A DNA stretch of 64,000 nt. Source: Histomonas meleagridis (lineage: Eukaryota > Parabasalia > Tritrichomonadida > Dientamoebidae). Location of the stretch: positions 116,327 through 180,326 of the forward strand of contig WSYJ01000143.1 in assembly GCA_020186115.1 (NCBI GenBank). The letters are read 5' to 3'. The notes under the pieces are model-generated. The model did not search any database, was not told the origin of the DNA, and was given only the letters and a program-made list of their open reading frames with translations. The position numbers and the translations under genes are program-made. This document shows positions 38,356 through 48,459 of the stretch, one piece after another. Every line of letters starts with the position of its first letter. Positions within the stretch are counted from its first letter, which is position 1.

Positions 38356-39850
38356 TCATTTTTTTGAGCGTTTATTTTGCTGAAGAGTCATTCTTTTCTT
38401 TAAATTTTGGAGCAATATCTCGATATTTTTATCAGCAGCGGCTTTAATTGCAGTATAACGAACTATAAATAAATTCCAAATATTATTTTGAAATTCTATA
38501 TTATTCAAATAAATATTAAACAATTCAAATTCATATCTCTAGCATTGATGTTGATTCCATCTTGTTTAATAAGTAATTTAACTATTTCTATGTGACCATT
38601 TTCAGATGCATTTATAAGTGCTGTTTTAAATGATTTCAATTAAATCCAAATATTATTAAAATATATCAAATTTTAGAAAGATATTTTATACAAAACTAAA
38701 AAACATTTCTTGAACTAACATTAATATCTTCTTGTTCGAGAAGAAATTTAACTAATTCAGTATTCCCATATTCAGATGCGACTATAAGTGCTGTATCAAA
38801 CAATACCAATAAAAATTAAATATTTTAAAGAAATCCATTTTCTACAAAATTAACATTTAATAAAAATATTTAATATCTTTAACATTTACATTGATTTTCT
38901 TTTGTGTTATAAGATATTTAACTAATTCTAAATTACCCGATTTTGAAGCTGCTACTAAAACATCATTTGCTATTTGAACTTCTTCATTAAAATATTGAAC
39001 AAGAAATATATTTCCATTCTTTGCTGCTTCATTTATGAAAGTATCATCGATTTCCATTCCTTCATCTTTGAAATATCTGAAAAGTTCATAGTTATTATGA
39101 TAAATGCATTGTCTTCCAAATTCGGCAATATATCTTACGTCTAAAATTTCGTTTTCATGTAAATATTGCATAATATCACTGCGATGGAATTCAATTGCTG
39201 CTGAATATGCTCCTTCAAATGATGAATGATTTTGCTCACATAAATGAATGATTTCTTCATTTCCACCTGCAATTGCATATTTACCTGTTTTTTCTATTTT
39301 TGCATTATTCATAAGTAAAAATTTAAAACATTCAACTGAAGAAAAAAATGCTGCATATTCAATTAATGTAACATTGCTTTGATTAATAAATGAACAACTT
39401 TCATAAAGTGATGGTTCAATAATTTGATTAAAATCAAAATTTTCGTGTGATGATATTTCTTGAAGCTTTTCGATTTCATCATTTCGAATTATTTTCGCAA
39501 TTTCATTCGGATTAACTCCTTCTGTAATGTATTTCTTATGGAGTTCCCAATCATTCTTTGAAAGTTCTTCATAATTATCTAAAAATTGTTCTGAAAAAGG
39601 TTCATATTCATTATTTTTGAGTTCATCTAAAGTTTTGTATTGTGCAAAATAAAATGAATTTTTGCGCTTAAGAATTTCATCACTAATAATATTTTCTCAT
39701 AGAGCTTTTCTAAAAGATAATCTGATTCTTGGGTTGTTTTGATAAGAAGAATATGTGAAAAAATATCAAAAATATTGGAATCAATTTTAAATAATTCTTT
39801 TTCTTTTGCTTCAATTGCCTGCAAAAAGTCAAAATAAATATTGAAGTCTT
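38356..39850 (-). pseudogene. DUF3447/ankyrin gene, 5'-truncated and frameshifted
   Basis: The minus strand shows the DUF3447 core without stops from about 39693 to 38857 (DWELHKKYITEGVNPNE, EKLQEISSHENF, AIAGGNEEIIHLCEQNH), but the preceding part (39824 down to about 39695, beginning QAIEAKEKELFKID) is in another frame. The junction is an A run near 39694. The N-terminal third is missing. After spacers come ankyrin units opening ACAGCACTTATA near 38797 and 38627, and a last unit ending in its own TGA (38356-38358) with a basic C-terminus (LKKRMTLQQNKRSKK). The architecture is the same as at 26-28 kb. Confidence 0.75.
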
Positions 39851-40219
39851 TCGTTCATGTTTAATGTGATATTTTGGAGAGTTTTTAACATATGTAAAGA
39901 TTCTTTTTACTGGTTTTACTGGCAATTTTATTGAGTAATAAATTTAATGATTTACAACTAAAGTGTTATTCAGCAACAGATAAACGACTTTACATTCGGT
40001 CTCAATTTTATATAGTTTATTTGGAAGGAAAACCGTTTCATATCAGTACGAATTAATTAAAAATTTCAAAAACCTTGTTTTTACTCTTGTCTGTGATTTA
40101 TCACAAACACTTGAAATGCATCTACAAACTATTGGGAAAAACAAGTTTGGTTTCAGCTTTTAGAAAACAAAAAATTTTTTTAGGTTTTAATAACACTTTA
40201 CTTTAATTTTTATAAAAAA
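39851..40219. other. intergenic stretch
   Basis: AT-rich; it may hold decayed 5' sequence of the neighbouring pseudogene. No other signal. Confidence 0.4.
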
Positions 40220-41998
40220 TCAAAAATTAATTTCAACGAAATCATTTTCATCTTTCTTAATAAATTCTTTTTTAATCAAAGAATTAATTCTATCGTAGAA
40301 AACATTTTTTGGTATATTTAAATTATCATCAACGATTTTATACAAATGGTCAATTTTAACCTTTTTATTAATTTTTAAATATCTTACGATTAATGAATCT
40401 ATTTGTGGAACATTATAACTTTCGTGAGGAACATTAATCATATTCGATAAATTTGGAATGATTAAATTTTCTTCCGCGAAACCTTTATTTAACCTTATGA
40501 TACTTTTATTAAATTTTATTAGTTGAATCTTATTTAAATAATTTAACATTTTCTCTAATGTATCATTTGGTAAATTTGTTTGCTTCGATATATCATATCT
40601 ATCGTTCGCAGTATTAAGTGCAATTAATAAAATTCCGAATTCTGCGTTACATTTAATCGTATTTAAATTTCCGATATTATGAACTTTTAATGTACATAAC
40701 GATAAAGTAAAATCCCAATACAAAACAACATTTGCATGAATTTTATTATAATTATCTTCGAAAGTTTTTATTGAATTAACAAGATTTAAAGGAAATGTTA
40801 AGTTAAAAAGATGATTTTCCGTAATGAAAAAAGAAGAATTTAAAACACAAAAACGTAATAAATCTTTTGAATTTGAAGTTACAAAGTTATTTTGATAATT
40901 AAAATCATTTATAATGGAATTTAATAAATTATTATTTAATAATTTAAGAAAACGTATATCAGCATCTTTTGTGTATTTTTTCCCCAATATTAATCGCCTT
41001 AAAAGTAATTCTTTATATAAGATGATAAATATATCAGAAGTTTGAACATCATAAAAAAGTGTTAACAAAATGTTGAGCTCATTTTGTAATATATAATTTT
41101 TTAATGTTAAAAAGCGATGATTAATATGATATGAAAGCAATGAAGAAAACTCATGATTATCAAACTTTTTGACATAACTATGAATAAAATATATTATTTT
41201 CGTTGGCAATTCGTCTATTAAAAGGATTTTTATTATTGTTTCAATTAAATTTTCTGATTTCCGAAGAAACGTTTCTAAAAATTCATAAAATATATTTTCT
41301 TTATTTTGTATACTGAAAATATAAAAGAGGATATTAATACTTTCCAATAAATTTGGAATCTCATTGAGATATTCTTCAATTGGAATTACAATGCTAGAAA
41401 TGATTTTGGTGAATATGATTTTATAAATTTCAGATGGAAACATTTCTTTTATGAAGATTATATAGGAATAAAAGTCCCTTAAATCTAAAAAATTGTTTTT
41501 AAATGAAATTTGTTCAATTGAATCGATTGTAAGAAAATGAATTTCATATAAAAATAAAATAAATTCATTTACTTGATAATTCGATAATGGATTTTTGGTG
41601 TTGAGTAACTTTGAAATAATATCACTTTTCTGTTGAATATCTAATGAAATGTTATACATAAAATAGGTATTCTTAAAAAATTGAATTTTATGGTTAAAAA
41701 TGGAGATTTTATCAAGCAATGTTTCATATTCATCTTCTGTTATTTCATTTAAAAAACAACGTACGAATTTATCAATTCTCTTCGTAAGAAAATATTCAAT
41801 AGCATTTTTATATTCTGATATTGCAAACTTAAACAACATTTCCTTTGGAATTAAAGAATTTGTATTCATATCAAGAAGAAGACGTGAATCTTCTTCAAGA
41901 TCATTTATAAAATTTTTTAACTCTGGACTAAAATTTTCCATTATTTCATTTCCAGCTTCATATTGTATATTTTTTTTGCTGTTTTTATCTTGAAACAT
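40220..41998 (-). CDS. divergent cullin-family protein
   Basis: 592 residues from ATG 41998. The N-terminal ~300 residues are helical, like cullin repeats. LLLRRLILGKKYTKDADIRFLKLLNNNLL (about 325-355) matches the start of the cullin-homology domain. The C-terminus (IDSLIVRYLKINKKVKIDHLYKIV...RINSLIKKEFIKKD) is the winged-helix end, with a Lys in IVRYLK at the place where NEDD8 is attached in cullins. Cullins scaffold RING ubiquitin ligases. It is shorter and much more divergent than CUL1-4 and could be APC2-like or a parasite-specific paralogue. AACGGTCG and AACGTTTA words lie just upstream (about 42013-42080). Confidence 0.8.
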   Translation of the reverse strand: MFQDKNSKKNIQYEAGNEIMENFSPELKNFINDLEEDSRLLLDMNTNSLIPKEMLFKFAISEYKNAIEYFLTKRIDKFVRCFLNEITEDEYETLLDKISIFNHKIQFFKNTYFMYNISLDIQQKSDIISKLLNTKNPLSNYQVNEFILFLYEIHFLTIDSIEQISFKNNFLDLRDFYSYIIFIKEMFPSEIYKIIFTKIISSIVIPIEEYLNEIPNLLESINILFYIFSIQNKENIFYEFLETFLRKSENLIETIIKILLIDELPTKIIYFIHSYVKKFDNHEFSSLLSYHINHRFLTLKNYILQNELNILLTLFYDVQTSDIFIILYKELLLRRLILGKKYTKDADIRFLKLLNNNLLNSIINDFNYQNNFVTSNSKDLLRFCVLNSSFFITENHLFNLTFPLNLVNSIKTFEDNYNKIHANVVLYWDFTLSLCTLKVHNIGNLNTIKCNAEFGILLIALNTANDRYDISKQTNLPNDTLEKMLNYLNKIQLIKFNKSIIRLNKGFAEENLIIPNLSNMINVPHESYNVPQIDSLIVRYLKINKKVKIDHLYKIVDDNLNIPKNVFYDRINSLIKKEFIKKDENDFVEINF

Positions 41999-42377
41999 TT
42001 GTTTTTTTTCTCCAGAATTAAACGTTCAATGAATCATTAACGTTTAAAAAAAATAGAAAAGGACAATGATGAATAAACGGTCGAAAATCGTACGTTAATT
42101 TCAAAAAATGAATAAATAAATATGAAAGCAATTGCAAAATCATAAGGTTGCCAATCATTAAGAAATATTAGTGCTCTAATGAGGTTGAAAGCAGATCTGG
42201 TGACATAAAAATATTATCAGTTTCTGATCCCTAAATATCTTTTTTGTATGTGCATTTAATAACATCCATTGATTATTAAAAAATTACCAAATCACATATA
42301 AAAATATTTCAAATTCTTATATATTAAATTTATATTATCACAAAATAAAAATAATTAATTTTTATTATATATTTGCA
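41999..42377. other. intergenic stretch upstream of the cullin-like gene
   Basis: AAACGTTCAATGAATCATTAACGTTTAAA (about 42020-42050) holds two AACGTT words as near-mirror copies, and ATAAACGGTCG is near 42073. The remainder is AT-rich. Confidence 0.45.
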
Positions 42378-42995
42378 TTATAACCAATTATCTTCATCTT
42401 CTTTAACAATATCTGCAACTAAATAATTTACATTTTCACTTTGTTTTGTACTTGATGTTGTTGAATCTTTGAAATGTAATTTTGGAGTAGTTTTATCTTT
42501 TTTATTGTTATATTTAACTAAAAATATAACAATTCCAATAATTATTAAAACAAATGCAATTGATCCACAAATTATTCCAATTAAAGCTGGAGTTGTAATT
42601 CCATTCGATGATTCATTTATACTATAACTTATATATGTGTAATAATTTGAATAATAATTATAATACGTCGAGTAAATAACAAATGTGTAATCATAAAAGA
42701 TAAATTCAGTTTCAATATATGAAAATGTTGAATGACTTATAAACAACGAGAATGATTTCGTTTGTGTTTCATATATGGCAAATGAATGCGTAAACGATAT
42801 TGAAATCGTTAATATATAAGAAAAAGATAAAGTCATATCTCTTTGAAGTGATTTCGTAAATGTATTTGATCTATTGAAGGTGTTAGAATTAGTGAATGTG
42901 TTTGAATTCGGAAATGAATGAGTAAATAATGATGTACATTCTCCTTCTTTATAATCATTAACTGTAAATGTACCAAATTTTATTATAACATTTGC
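42378..42995 (-). pseudogene. orphan C-terminal tail of a BspA-like protein
   Basis: An open stretch codes the Thr/Asn/Phe-rich pre-membrane region (NTFTNSNTFNRSNTFTKS), the transmembrane helix (IGIICGSIAFVLIIIGIVIFLV) and the cytoplasmic tail ending in EDNWL. It is closely related to the end of the gene at 1-2547. No leucine-rich repeats precede it; upstream the similarity stops near 43000. It is either a truncated remnant or a small membrane protein starting at ATG 42836 (152 residues). I favour a remnant. Confidence 0.7.
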
Positions 42996-44338
42996 GAAAA
43001 TGCTGATAATTCAATGTTTGCTACTGAATTACTAAAATTGACACAAACAACAAATGTTTTGATAAGAATTCATGAAAAAAAGAACAAAAACAAAAACATT
43101 TTTCGTTTTGTTTTCTTTTGTTTTCAATTTATCATCTTTTTGATAAACTTTTTTCTGAATTCAGAAGTTGAATTTTTCTGAAGGAATTTGATATAAACCG
43201 TTAATAATGAATAAAATATATATATATAAATCTAGAACATTGAAAAAATTGTATTAATGTGAAGTAAACAACTGAATACAATTCGTTCAAAATAGGTGCA
43301 TCAAAGGATAAGTAGTTCCCAATGTAATAAATAGATATCATCATAATGTTTATCCAAGGTTTGTAGAGGAAGGTTATTTTGATCAAATGTAATGTTTTCA
43401 TTATGTTTTTTTCGAGAGTATGAAAAATCTGATTCTAAATGTTTTCGCTCGGGGGCTGAAACATGGATCATTGAAACCGCATACATATTGTTAGAGATGG
43501 ATTTTACATCTGAATGGTATTTAGTGAACTCTGTTGAAAAATTTCAAAAAATTAAAAAAAATTGGTAATGATTTCGAAAATTGAAACTTCCGCTTTGCGT
43601 GTACCAGCAAGTCCTTCTTTGCTTCTGCTTTTTGGCATATGTAAAAATTTGAAGTGTTTGAAAAATGGATATTTAAGCTTAGATTGAGTTATAAATTGCT
43701 TTGAAAGATGTAAAATGAGCATGATTTGAAGGATTTTCATGTTTCAAGATGAAATCCAGCTGAAGCCCCTTACGAAATACACATCAGCCAACACATAAGT
43801 TAAAATTCACACAGTTAAATGATAAAAAACGTTTTTGAATTTTTTCAATTTGACCATCGGGGAAAAGGCCTTTCACTCAATATTTAAAGGAAACAATGAA
43901 ACCATAAGAATAAAACTCCTTTAAAGGCACTTTTATATAATATAATGAATGCCTACATGAAATCTGAAGATAGTTTTTTATAAATGAAAACTTTTTTGCT
44001 ATAAAAGTTTATTATTTCATCAAAAATTCAATGAGTTTCGAAGGTGTGATTTTCAAGTTTATACAATTTCATATAATAAATTATGAATTTTGTTATTCAA
44101 TACCAATTTAAACATATACTTGATCACATAATAAATATAAAAATTTGTTTTCTAACTATTATCAAGGATTAATCGTATTCTATCATTGTTAGAATGGGTA
44201 CCCGGTACCCTATCGTTTTGTGACAGTTTTTGGGCATCAGCGTTTTCATGTTTTTTCAATTGGGAAAGAGGGTGCCCCAAGCACTGAACTTCAGTGGTTT
44301 AAATAATCAACAGTTTTGGGTCAAAAAGTTACTTACCA
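42996..44338. other. long region between the BspA tail and the Rab gene
   Basis: Apart from the possible pseudogene at 43301-43740, this is AT-rich non-coding DNA. Near the Rab gene GGGTACCCGGTACCC (about 44197-44211) forms 7-bp inverted arms around one base. AAAGGCACTTTTATA is near 43922. Confidence 0.4.
43301..43740 (-). pseudogene. possible decayed gene, unrecognised
   Basis: Two minus-strand open stretches in different frames abut. 43740-43552 (ATG 43740) contains PKSRSKEGLAGTRKAEVSIFE; about 43540-43301 contains EFTKYHSDVKSISNNMYAV and SAPERKHLESDFSYSRKK. Both look coding in composition, and a frameshift between them would join them into about 140 residues. No family is recognised. Confidence 0.35.
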
Positions 44339-44923
44339 ATGGAGGCTCCAAAAGAAATAAAAGTCATATTTGTTGGCGACCACAATGTAGGCAAGACATG
44401 CATTGTAAATCGTGCAGTTAATAATCAATTTGGTCCAGTTATGATAACTATTGGAGCAGTTTTTGCATCTCTCGAAAGAGAATTTAATAATGAAAAGTAC
44501 TTAATTCAAATTTGGGATACATCTGGGCAAGAGAAATATAAGTCTTTAACACCAATGTATTATAGACAGTCTGATATTGCTCTTCTTGTTTATTCAATCA
44601 ATGATGAAGCTTCATTTAAAAAGATTGACGCTTGGATGAAAGATATTCGCCAGTATGCCCCTCAAGATTGTGTAGTTATTATTGTTTCTAATAAAAATGA
44701 TCTCGAAGAAAAAGAACGAATCGTTCCAAGAGATGTTGGTTCTGCAAAGGCACAATCCCTTGGTCTTGAATTCGTTGAAGTAAGTGCTAAATCAGGGATG
44801 GGTATTCAAGATTTACTTGATATGATTCCAAAGATATATACAGAAATCCCAAATAATAAAGCTCTCAAGAAAAACCCTAAAATTCAAGAACAAGAAAACA
44901 ACCAAAAGAGTTGTAAGTGTTAA
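44339..44923 (+). CDS. Rab-family small GTPase (Rab5-like)
   Basis: 194 residues from ATG 44339. G1 GDHNVGKT (residues 13-20), switch I with the effector Thr in ITIGAVF, G3 WDTSGQEKYKSL, G4 NKND and G5 SAK are all intact, so it should bind and hydrolyse GTP. The C-terminus SCKC provides a geranylgeranylated Cys-x-Cys. WDTSGQEKYKSLTPMYYR and the length suggest the Rab5/early-endosome group, though trichomonads have large Rab families and the exact class is uncertain. It acts in vesicle traffic. Confidence 0.93.
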   Translation: MEAPKEIKVIFVGDHNVGKTCIVNRAVNNQFGPVMITIGAVFASLEREFNNEKYLIQIWDTSGQEKYKSLTPMYYRQSDIALLVYSINDEASFKKIDAWMKDIRQYAPQDCVVIIVSNKNDLEEKERIVPRDVGSAKAQSLGLEFVEVSAKSGMGIQDLLDMIPKIYTEIPNNKALKKNPKIQEQENNQKSCKC

Positions 44924-44986
44924 ATTAACTAAACGCAAAATTAAACCCGGATACTTCATACTTTAAAATTTTAATGATGATTATTT

Positions 44987-45433
44987 TTAACACTGCTCTT
45001 CTGTACGACTAACTCTGGTAAACCCAGGGAATCCATGGGCTTCTAATCCACCACCACGAATATGACGCCAAATTGTTGATTGCGAAACTTTTAATCCAAA
45101 AAAGTAAAACAAACCATAAGCAAGGAATTCCAATGAAACATGAGGATCGCTTATTAGCTCTTCAAAAATATATGCTGAATGATGTATTTGAATTACTGTT
45201 TGTATGGTTTTTTTTATCTTAGGTTCTTCTGTTAAAGCGTTTTCAGTATATTGAGCATTCTTGAATATTCTATGAATCTGTCTTTCAGTAATTGAATATC
45301 TTTCTGATAATATTGAAACAGGAATTCCTTCTTCTTTAAGGCGCAAAATTTCTATAATTTCTTCTTTTGAAAGTCTTTTATAAGCCTTTCGTTTGATTTC
45401 TTCATTTTCATTGTGGTGTTCTTCTTGAGACAT
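44987..45433 (-). CDS. small helix-turn-helix protein, transposase-like DNA-binding domain
   Basis: 148 residues from ATG 45433 (MSQEEHHNEN); in-frame ATGs at 45451 and 45481 are alternatives. Residues about 17-58 (RLSKEEIIEILRLKEEGIPVSILSERYSITERQIHRIFK) form a homeodomain-like HTH as found at the N-terminus of Tc1/mariner and related transposases. A second HTH-like segment follows (about 105-130: GLFYFFGLKVSQSTIWRHIRGGG). There is no DDE catalytic domain, and the protein ends soon after. It may be a domesticated DNA-binding remnant. No inverted repeats flank it. Confidence 0.65.
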   Translation of the reverse strand: MSQEEHHNENEEIKRKAYKRLSKEEIIEILRLKEEGIPVSILSERYSITERQIHRIFKNAQYTENALTEEPKIKKTIQTVIQIHHSAYIFEELISDPHVSLEFLAYGLFYFFGLKVSQSTIWRHIRGGGLEAHGFPGFTRVSRTEEQC

Positions 45434-45438
45434 TAAAA

Positions 45439-45454
45439 AAAATGGCGCCATTTT
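45439..45454. promoter_or_regulatory. 16-bp perfect palindrome AAAATGGCGCCATTTT
   Basis: Lies 5 nt upstream of the HTH-protein ATG at 45433 and about 95 nt upstream of the divergent USP22-like ATG at 45549. Each half (GGCGCCATTTT) resembles GCGGCGCCACTTTTTT ahead of RPC1 (60291-60306). It could be an operator for the HTH protein or a core promoter word read in both directions. Confidence 0.45.
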
Positions 45455-45548
45455 ATGATTAAAAATAAATAAAAATGTCATATTATTTTCACAGAAATAT
45501 GAAATTGTCTTCAATTGATTCTGAAGTTTACATACTCCCAAGCACCAA

Positions 45549-46862
45549 ATGGAACAAAGAAAAGATGAAGAAAAATATTATATTGAATCTATAAGATATA
45601 GTCAAACCTTCAAAAATGAATGCAAAAATGAGAAGGGTACTTTCCTTCAAGTTCAAAGATTATTATGGGAAAAATCTTTATTTCCAAGTCGTTTTCCTCC
45701 ATGCTCTACTTTTCTTTGTTCACAGTGCAGTGCAAAAACGAGGGATTTATCATTTTGTCTCCAATGCGGTCGTACATTTTGTGGATCACATTTTCAACAT
45801 AATTGTCAAATACCATATTATGGTGTTGATATATTAACACAACAACTTTTTGTATATATGCCATCCAAAGGCCGTCGTTTTATTTTTGATTCATATATAG
45901 ATCATTTAATCTTATCTGCTAAATTAGCTGTTATAGATGGCCTTCCTCTAACAGCAGATCTTGAACCGCATGGTTCAATCTTTCCGATACGAAGGGCTCC
46001 GATGCCATTATTCAATCTTGGGAATACATGTTGGCTTAATTCCATTCTTCAATGTTTTGTTGTTAATCCACTTTTGCAAAAATGGTTTCTTTCATCTTCT
46101 CTCAACATTACAAAGATAGACTGTGTTGAAGCAGCTATCCATCAACACCTTTGTCGATTATTTTTGTCGAACTTTGGTGAATCATCTTTTTCGATTTCAG
46201 AATTTGTTTATTGTATTTGGTGTTTATTTCCATCATTTGCTAATCAACAGCAAAGTGATGCGCATGAATTCTTTATGGAACTTCGTGCTAAGCTTGATAA
46301 TTATTATCAACAAACATTCGAAACAACAGTTTTTAGTCAAGTTTTCAACTGGAAATTCACTGTAATTGAGAGTTGTAGTGCTTGTGGTCAGACCAAAACA
46401 TATCTTGAAGATGCAACAGATTTAATTTTATGTTCAACAAATTGTTCAGACATCATGGAAGCGTTGTCACAATTTATGGAAACTTCGAGTCCAAAGCCGT
46501 GTTCTTCTTGCGGCGGAAAAGATTGTAAAAAACAATTTTACTTTAATACATTACCGCCAGTATTAACAATATCCATGACAAGAATAAGAAGTACTGACCC
46601 ACCTATACCGATTGAAGAGGATTTGTATCTTGGAGATTTCGTTGATGCTGACAAAAGTGAACTAAATGATGTAAAATATAGTTTGAGTAGTATAGTTGTA
46701 AGACCAGGATCTGGAGATTTGGGTCATTATTGGGCAAATGTTCAACAATGGGGTCAATGGTACAAATGTGATGATTATACAATTACACCTATTACGATTA
46801 GTGATACATGTAGAGATGATGCATGTTTGTTATTTTACACACGTAATGGGCTGTTTCAATAA
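45549..46862 (+). CDS. SAGA-type ubiquitin hydrolase (USP22/Ubp8)
   Basis: 437 residues from ATG 45549. An N-terminal ZnF-UBP finger (about 55-95: CSQCSAKTRDLSFCLQCGRTFCGSH) is followed by a ubiquitin-specific protease domain. Cys161 lies in FNLGNTCWLNSILQCF and the His box is GHYWANVQQWGQWYKCDD. Zn-ribbon Cys pairs inside the domain (CSACG, CSSCGGKDC) are retained. The IFPIRRAPMPLFNLGNTCW context is typical of USP22/Ubp8, the deubiquitinase of the SAGA coactivator that acts on histone H2B. It is slightly shorter than usual. Divergent from the HTH gene. Confidence 0.9.
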   Translation: MEQRKDEEKYYIESIRYSQTFKNECKNEKGTFLQVQRLLWEKSLFPSRFPPCSTFLCSQCSAKTRDLSFCLQCGRTFCGSHFQHNCQIPYYGVDILTQQLFVYMPSKGRRFIFDSYIDHLILSAKLAVIDGLPLTADLEPHGSIFPIRRAPMPLFNLGNTCWLNSILQCFVVNPLLQKWFLSSSLNITKIDCVEAAIHQHLCRLFLSNFGESSFSISEFVYCIWCLFPSFANQQQSDAHEFFMELRAKLDNYYQQTFETTVFSQVFNWKFTVIESCSACGQTKTYLEDATDLILCSTNCSDIMEALSQFMETSSPKPCSSCGGKDCKKQFYFNTLPPVLTISMTRIRSTDPPIPIEEDLYLGDFVDADKSELNDVKYSLSSIVVRPGSGDLGHYWANVQQWGQWYKCDDYTITPITISDTCRDDACLLFYTRNGLFQ

Positions 46863-46997
46863 AAGCTTATTATTTTACTGATAATTGACTTTTTAGTGAA
46901 TACGATCAAAATTAATTTAAAAAATTTGGGGTGGTCCAATGAAGCTCTTTTCGTGAAATGTGACATGAAATAACGGTTGTGGTCTTTCTTTTGGAAA

Positions 46998-47246
46998 ATG
47001 GGAGCAGGTACACCTTCATTCGGTAAACGTCACAACAAATCTCATACAATTTGCCGTCGTTGCGGATCTCGTTCATACCACATTCAGAAAGGAAGATGCG
47101 CTAAGTGTGGATATCCAGAGGCTTCAATGCGCCATTATAATTGGGCTAAGAAAGCTCATGCAAAGCGCACACAAGGAACAGGACGCATGTCACACCTCAA
47201 GAAATGCATGAAGAAACTTCAAGCAATCTATGCTCCAAAAAAGTAA
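46998..47246 (+). CDS. RPL37: 60S ribosomal protein eL37
   Basis: 82 residues from ATG 46998 ([17 protein letters not shown]). The zinc ribbon is complete: [19 protein letters not shown], with Cys pairs separated as in eL37. The basic C-terminus ([21 protein letters not shown]) follows. The ATG at 46998 gives the canonical start; the frame upstream lacks another ATG. TAACGGTTG lies about 25 nt upstream and GAAATGTGACATGAAA about 40 nt upstream. Confidence 0.96.
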   Translation: MGAGTPSFGKRHNKSHTICRRCGSRSYHIQKGRCAKCGYPEASMRHYNWAKKAHAKRTQGTGRMSHLKKCMKKLQAIYAPKK

Positions 47247-47693
47247 ACATTTAATCTTACAATTTTCAAAGTAAATTTTTTAAGACGTATTTTTTTGTCT
47301 ATCTCGTTATGCTAAATTTAAAATCTAGAAGATATGAGTATAATATATAATAGTTAATGTCTAGCTCAATTAAATTTCATTTTTAAATTTCTCTAACAAT
47401 GAATTTTTTGTTTTATACATACTTGTTTATTATTTAATGATGATATTTACTCACATAGATACTATCTAAGAAGGGTTAATTTAAATCGAGTGATTTTACA
47501 AAATTTGATAAAATAAAGATCTCTCAAAAGTTACTTCATGATTTGTTTAAAAATTTAATTAATAAAATCTATGTTTTAGTCCTGAAACCTTTCATTTCAC
47601 CAAAAAAAAAATTGGCACTTTTGAAATATTTTATGCTTTATCAAATTTTCAAAAGTTGAATTCACAATTTGTGTAAATCACAGAAAATATCAG
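47247..47693. other. intergenic stretch between eL37 and the Ras-like gene
   Basis: AT-rich. GGCACTTTTG at 47614-47623, about 70 nt upstream of the next ATG, matches the recurring promoter word. Nothing else. Confidence 0.45.
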
Positions 47694-48254
47694 ATGGAAT
47701 CAGACAACATCATAAACATTACTCTACTTGGGAGTTCAGGTGTGGGCAGGTTGTCATCAACAACAACGTTCCACAATGGGACTTTTCCGGATGCTTATGA
47801 ACCATATATTGAGAAATGTTTTGACTTAATAATCAAAATTAAGAAAAAAGAAATACCATTCAAAGCATTTTTGCCAGCGGGTCAAGAAGAATTTTTAGAC
47901 ATACGAAAACAGTTTATCAATGTTGGAGAAGGTTTTATAATAATGTATTCAGTATGCGATGTTTCTTCTTTTGAAGATGTACCAAAATACTACAAGCTCA
48001 TAAAAGATATGAAAAATAATGAAAACGTACCAATTATAATTTGTGGTAATAAATGTGATCTACGAAATGAGAAATCAGATTCAGATTCCAAATTTGTGAC
48101 CAAAGCCCAAGGAGAAAAACTTGCAAAAGAACTAGGTGTTCCTTTCTTTGAAATTTCAGCAAAAGAAAATCTCAATATTAAAGAAATGTTTGAAACAATT
48201 GTTAAGATGACATATGACTTTAAGAATCAATCCCAAAAATGTTTTGTAGCTTAA
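47694..48254 (+). CDS. Ras-like protein with degenerate GTPase motifs
   Basis: 186 residues from ATG 47694. Overall it aligns with Ras: the YEPYIEKCF effector-like loop, GQEEF, G4 NKCD and G5 SAK, with a CAAX-type C-terminus (CFVA). Phosphate- and Mg-binding residues are lost. The P-loop reads GSSGVGRLS, so Lys16 is Arg and Ser17 is Leu. Switch I Thr35 is Tyr. G3 reads LPAGQEE instead of DTAGQEE, so Asp57 is not present. The guanine-specificity motifs are intact. It is likely a prenylated pseudo-GTPase that may bind nucleotide weakly or be locked in one state. Confidence 0.82.
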   Translation: MESDNIINITLLGSSGVGRLSSTTTFHNGTFPDAYEPYIEKCFDLIIKIKKKEIPFKAFLPAGQEEFLDIRKQFINVGEGFIIMYSVCDVSSFEDVPKYYKLIKDMKNNENVPIIICGNKCDLRNEKSDSDSKFVTKAQGEKLAKELGVPFFEISAKENLNIKEMFETIVKMTYDFKNQSQKCFVA

Positions 48255-48459
48255 TCCCAATAATAATAAATTATTTAAACTTGAAATTTTTTATATTTTT
48301 ATAAAAGTTTTTTTTTTTTCATTAGTTTTGTATATTTCATGTAATTGTAATATTCCATGTTTAGGTTCACTTCAACAAGTGATTATTCCCTTTGCCTATT
48401 TTGCTGTGTTTGTTAATATAATATACAAGTTGGAAAAAAAAAATTGGAGCATTTAGTGT

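Noticed and set aside
44230-44421. Open frame overlapping the Rab start.
   Set aside because: It overlaps the G1 region of the Rab gene in another frame and has no homology.
44987-45541. A complete DNA transposon around the HTH protein.
   Set aside because: No DDE domain, no terminal inverted repeats and no target-site duplication are visible.
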